Shown one piece after another: positions 5,295 to 8,134 of a stretch of DNA of 8,134 nucleotides (positions are counted from its first letter, which is position 1; each line of letters opens with the position of its first letter). Both the position numbers and the translations under genes were made by a program. The stretch covers positions 1-8,134 of the forward strand of contig JALSQB010000181.1 in NCBI GenBank assembly GCA_026985655.1, given 5' to 3'. The notes beneath the pieces were generated by a model. The model did not search any database, was not told the origin of the DNA, and worked only from the letters and a program-made list of their open reading frames with translations. Origin of the DNA: Campylobacteraceae bacterium. Lineage in GTDB: Bacteria; Campylobacterota; Campylobacteria; Campylobacterales; Sulfurovaceae.

Positions 5295-6731
5295 ATGGAA
5301 CATCAAACAACAACTGATGAAGAGATTCAATCTTCTACTACCAATAAACCCAAAAAAAGCAAAGCAAAAGAGATAAAAACACCTTTTAGACTAAAACGTT
5401 ATTATGTTTTTGCCCTTATTACTATCTTTACTTTGGTTTTACCATTTATTACCATTAGTGGAAATCAAATCTTCTTACTTTCATTTGACCATCAACAGCT
5501 ACACCTTATGGGAACAGTATTTGACATGCAAGAACTTTACATGATGCCATTTTTACTCATGCTCTTGTTTCTTGGTATTTTTGCAGCTACAGCACTGGGT
5601 GGACGTGTCTTTTGTGGGTGGGGTTGTCCTCAAACCATCTTTAGGGTTATCTATCGTGATTACATTGAGACCAAACTCTTAGGAATGCGTAAAAGAATCT
5701 CCAACAAACAAAAAGAACCTGACTACAAAAAACATGCCGTTAAACGTATGATTGCCATTGGAATTTGGACACTACTTTCATTTATTGCAGCAGCTAACTT
5801 CATTTGGTTCTTTATTCCACCTGCTGATTTCTTTACTTACATTCAGCACCCAATGGAACACACGGTTATGATGGGAATGCTTTTAGGTATTGTTGCTTTT
5901 CTTGTTTATGATGTTATTTTTCTTAAAGAAGATTGGTGTATCTATATCTGTCCTTACTCAAGAGTTCAATCAGTTCTCTATGATGAAAATACCTTACAAG
6001 CCATTTATAACCCAGGTCGTGGTGGGAAAATCTACGATGAGAACAAAGAGAAACAAGTCTTTAAACAAAAAGATTTACCAGAGGAGAGCAATGAGTGTAC
6101 TACCTGTGAAAAATGTGTTACGGTTTGTCCTACACACATTGACATTAGAAAAGGGACACAACTAGAGTGTATCAACTGTTTAGAGTGTGTTGATGCCTGT
6201 ACTACCGTCATGGGGAAATTAGGAAAAGAGTCATTGGTTCAATGGTCAAGTAATAGCGAAATTCTTGAGGGTAAAAAAACCAAGTTTTTACGTCCTATTA
6301 CCTATATGTACGCAGGTGTTTTAACCATTGTAATGATTGCTATGATTATGATGGGTGGGACAAAAGAGTACATGATTTTAGACATTAACAAAGGGCAAAG
6401 ACTCTACAAAATAGAAGGCAAAACCGTTTCAAATGACTACCTTATGTTATTTAAAAATACTGAGCCCAAAACCCATACTTACAAACTTAAAGTTGTAGGG
6501 AAATATGCAGGTAAAATCCAAATTAAACGCTTTAAAGAAGCCACCATTAAAGCAGGGAAAGAGAGTAAAGAGGTGTTAATTTTATCTACTACAGAGAACC
6601 TTAGTACCCAAAAAAGTGCTGATTCAATCCTATTGGTCAAATTACGAGCCTACTCAACCAGCGAGCCTGAACGTGTTTTTGTAAACAAAGAGCTTTCTTT
6701 TGTTTATCCTAGCACAGAAAGAGTTAAATAA
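5295..6731 (+). CDS. ccoG: cbb3 oxidase accessory iron-sulfur protein CcoG (FixG/RdxA family)
   Basis: This 478-residue membrane protein belongs to the CcoG/FixG/RdxA family, which acts in cbb3 oxidase biogenesis and has been linked to Cu(II) reduction so that copper can enter the CcoI route. It has membrane segments near 36-55, 83-103, 153-174, 190-210 and 335-354. FCGWGCPQ (106-112) and WCIYICPYSRVQ (214-225) are family-specific cysteine motifs. Two 4Fe-4S ferredoxin clusters follow: CTTCEKCVTVCP (Cys 268, 271, 274, 278) and CINCLECVDAC (Cys 292, 295, 298, 302). The C-terminal 110 or so residues after the last helix match the Ig-like FixG domain on the periplasmic side. ATG 5295 is chosen for its AAGGA five bases upstream; the frame stays open to a TTG at 5253, but that lies before the -10 box. 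It is divergent from ccoIS. No terminator follows before the next gene. Confidence 0.93.
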   Translation: MEHQTTTDEEIQSSTTNKPKKSKAKEIKTPFRLKRYYVFALITIFTLVLPFITISGNQIFLLSFDHQQLHLMGTVFDMQELYMMPFLLMLLFLGIFAATALGGRVFCGWGCPQTIFRVIYRDYIETKLLGMRKRISNKQKEPDYKKHAVKRMIAIGIWTLLSFIAAANFIWFFIPPADFFTYIQHPMEHTVMMGMLLGIVAFLVYDVIFLKEDWCIYICPYSRVQSVLYDENTLQAIYNPGRGGKIYDENKEKQVFKQKDLPEESNECTTCEKCVTVCPTHIDIRKGTQLECINCLECVDACTTVMGKLGKESLVQWSSNSEILEGKKTKFLRPITYMYAGVLTIVMIAMIMMGGTKEYMILDINKGQRLYKIEGKTVSNDYLMLFKNTEPKTHTYKLKVVGKYAGKIQIKRFKEATIKAGKESKEVLILSTTENLSTQKSADSILLVKLRAYSTSEPERVFVNKELSFVYPSTERVK

Positions 6732-6736
6732 TACTC

Positions 6737-6765
6737 TTTACAAATAATTAATTTTTAGATATAAT
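6737..6765 (+). promoter_or_regulatory. Near-consensus sigma-70 promoter of the NlpC/P60 gene
   Basis: TTTACA (6737-6742) and TATAAT (6760-6765) are separated by exactly 17 bases. The predicted transcript start, 6-8 bases after the -10 box, falls at 6771-6773, on or within the ATG. The promoter begins six bases after the ccoG stop. Confidence 0.7.
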
Positions 6766-6770
6766 ATTTT

Positions 6771-7415
6771 ATGAAAAGTTTAATATTATATCTACTCCTC
6801 TTTACTGGCTTCACAATGGCTAGCAATATGTTTACCATCAAAGATAAAGATGGAAGAGTTGTTAAAGACAAAAAAATTACACACAACGTTTATTACGATA
6901 AATTTATTGCTGAACAAAAAGCACTTTTAGAAGAGATAGAACGCACCAAACTCTTATCTGAACAGAAGAAGCTTTTAGGCGCAATAGACACCATATCTAA
7001 TAAACGTGAAAATCTTGCACAATCAGCAATTGCCTACAACAAAGCCAACATACTCAAAAATGCAAAAAAACATTTGGGTGAAAATTATGTTTGGGGTGGC
7101 ACAACACCAGGTGCTTTTGATTGCTCTGGCTATATGCAGTACATTTACAAAAAAGAGGGTGTAAGCATTCCAAGAACTGCTTATCAGCAATCAAAAGTCG
7201 GCAAGGAAGTAAGTAGATTTGCTCTAAAAAAAGGAGATTTGCTCTTCTTTTTAACGGACAAATCACGGGGCATTCCCATCACCCATGTGGGTATGTATAT
7301 TGGAGAGGGAAAGTTCATTCATGCTGCTTCAAAAAGACAAGGTATTATTATCAGCTCTCTTGAAAAGAGTCGATACAGTAAGCTTTTTGTGAAAGCAACA
7401 CGTATTATCAAATAG
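6771..7415 (+). CDS. Exported NlpC/P60-family cell-wall peptidase
   Basis: This 214-residue protein has a signal peptide (MKSLILYLLLFTGFTMASN, probable cleavage after about residue 18) and a charged, probably coiled-coil stretch at 43-90. The C-terminal NlpC/P60 domain spans about 95-214. NlpC/P60 enzymes cut gamma-D-glutamyl-diaminopimelate or related bonds in peptidoglycan. The domain shows YVWGGTTPGAFDCSG with the nucleophile Cys118, THVGMYIG with catalytic His172, and FIHAAS with His184 as the likely third polar residue. GDLLFF (155-160) is also typical. All catalytic residues are present, so it should be active in the periplasm. There is no ribosome binding site before ATG 6771 and the promoter suggests a leaderless mRNA. 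Internal ATGs at 6816 and 6828 would destroy the signal peptide, so 6771 is preferred. Read-through from ccoG is possible because no terminator separates them. Confidence 0.9.
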   Translation: MKSLILYLLLFTGFTMASNMFTIKDKDGRVVKDKKITHNVYYDKFIAEQKALLEEIERTKLLSEQKKLLGAIDTISNKRENLAQSAIAYNKANILKNAKKHLGENYVWGGTTPGAFDCSGYMQYIYKKEGVSIPRTAYQQSKVGKEVSRFALKKGDLLFFLTDKSRGIPITHVGMYIGEGKFIHAASKRQGIIISSLEKSRYSKLFVKATRIIK

Positions 7416-7416
7416 C

Positions 7417-8134
7417 TTATTTAATAGAAGTTATTTTAAATCCATCTGCTATCTTTTTTAAAGTCATAGTCCCTCTACTCTCACCCGAGAGTTTTTTCCC
7501 TTTGGTGTTTTTTATTGTCCAATTCGTTAATGTTTTTACAAGCAGATACTCTTGATTGTTTTTACTATATTGCTTAACAATCTCAAAATCAACCATCTTA
7601 AATTCTCTATGTTGCCACTTCTTATTGTATTTTTCTTGACTGCTAGCAATTCTTTTATGCGTAGGATTTTTAAATTGAAAATATCGCTTAACAGAACCAT
7701 CATAATATGCTAAAGTCTGAGTTGAAGATTTATGAGAAATAGCATCAATATAGGCATCTAAAAAGTTTTTAACAAGAAGTCTCGTATTTACTTCTTTTTT
7801 TACTTTTTCTATTTTTAATTCCTCTTTTGTTATTTCTTCTTTTGGCACTTTTATTTTTTTTGCTACTTCTACTTTTTTTACTTCTTCTATTTCTTTAGGT
7901 ATTGATGTAATATTTTCTTCAAGCACTGTATTATTCTCTTCAATCACTACTGTTGATTCAATCACAGGTACATTAATGGGTACAGGCTTCGCTATATTTT
8001 GTGTAACAACAGGTTTTTCTTTTACTACAGATATTTGTTGTACTATTGGCTCTTCTTTTAAAGGTTTTATCTTTTTTTCTTGAAGATGCTTCTTTAATAC
8101 AACTTCTTTAGGTTTTACAAACTCATTTTCGATG
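7417..8134 (-). CDS. Protein with Lys/Glu/Pro-rich linker and probable NTF2-like C-terminal domain, 5' partial
   Basis: The frame is open from the window edge (last full codon 8131-8133) to the stop at 7417-7419, giving 238 visible residues; the start lies outside. The first 117 or so visible residues are low-complexity and rich in Lys, Glu, Val, Pro and Ile (for example KEEPIVQQISVVKEKPVV, then EEVKKVEVAKKIKVPKEE), which resembles a flexible spacer. The last 120 residues form a compact domain starting near RLLVKNFLDAYIDAISHK, with aromatic residues around AYYDGSVKRYF and a beta-rich end (YLLVKTLTNWTI, SRGTMTLKKI, GFKITSIK). This pattern resembles the NTF2/SnoaL-like domains found at the ends of bacterial secreted or cell-wall proteins, but it is read from pattern only. 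GTG 7965 could be called as a start, yet the same frame and composition continue upstream without a stop, so it is treated as internal. Confidence 0.7.
   Translation of the reverse strand, partial: IENEFVKPKEVVLKKHLQEKKIKPLKEEPIVQQISVVKEKPVVTQNIAKPVPINVPVIESTVVIEENNTVLEENITSIPKEIEEVKKVEVAKKIKVPKEEITKEELKIEKVKKEVNTRLLVKNFLDAYIDAISHKSSTQTLAYYDGSVKRYFQFKNPTHKRIASSQEKYNKKWQHREFKMVDFEIVKQYSKNNQEYLLVKTLTNWTIKNTKGKKLSGESRGTMTLKKIADGFKITSIK

Noticed and set aside
7963..7965. GTG 7965 as the true start of the linker protein
   Set aside because: The same frame with the same Lys/Glu/Pro/Val-rich composition stays open to the window edge, and no ribosome site was seen before the GTG.
1..8134. CRISPR array, insertion sequence, tRNA or defence system
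   Set aside because: No regularly spaced repeats, terminal inverted repeats, transposase-like protein or tRNA-like fold was found on either strand.

Overview
The window is AT-rich DNA (estimated by eye) with codon use and gene content that suggest a Campylobacterota (epsilonproteobacterial) chemolithotroph or microaerophile of the Sulfurimonas, Sulfurovum or Arcobacter kind. The evidence is a sulfide:quinone oxidoreductase-type flavoprotein, assembly genes for a cbb3-type oxidase, and T-rich promoters with strong TATAAT boxes. No rRNA, tRNA, insertion sequence or CRISPR array is visible, and the species cannot be named from the sequence alone.

Layout. Positions 1-932 (+) hold the C-terminal two thirds of a sulfide:quinone oxidoreductase-like protein. 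It is followed by an easily missed 54-residue basic small protein (982-1146) with a strong ribosome binding site, and the pair ends at a clean intrinsic terminator (1153-1175). A separate promoter drives a 273-residue protein (1235-2056) with a peptide deformylase fold in which the zinc ligands and the catalytic glutamate are replaced, fused to about three membrane segments. A tiny putative lipoprotein (2079-2270, -) faces it. Next comes 238 bp of very AT-rich DNA without a gene.

The central block is a cbb3 oxidase biogenesis cluster. ccoI (copper P-type ATPase) and ccoS lie on the minus strand, almost touching, and ccoG (membrane iron-sulfur protein) is divergent on the plus strand. CcoI and CcoG serve copper delivery and handling, and CcoS serves cofactor assembly of the oxidase. 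The structural genes ccoNOPQ are not in this window. The 142 bp between the ccoI and ccoG starts carries three near-perfect copies of a Fur/PerR-type box, TTATAATNATTATAA, which suggests metal or peroxide control of oxidase biogenesis.

The right end holds an exported NlpC/P60 cell-wall peptidase (6771-7415, +), whose near-consensus promoter places the transcript start at the ATG itself (predicted leaderless). Facing it, with stop codons one base apart, is the 3' part of a gene (7417-8134, -) for a protein with a long Lys/Glu/Pro/Val-rich linker and a probable NTF2-like C-terminal domain.

The most novel items are the catalytically dead, membrane-anchored deformylase-like protein, the triple Fur/PerR-type box array at ccoI/ccoG, and the small protein downstream of the sulfide oxidoreductase.
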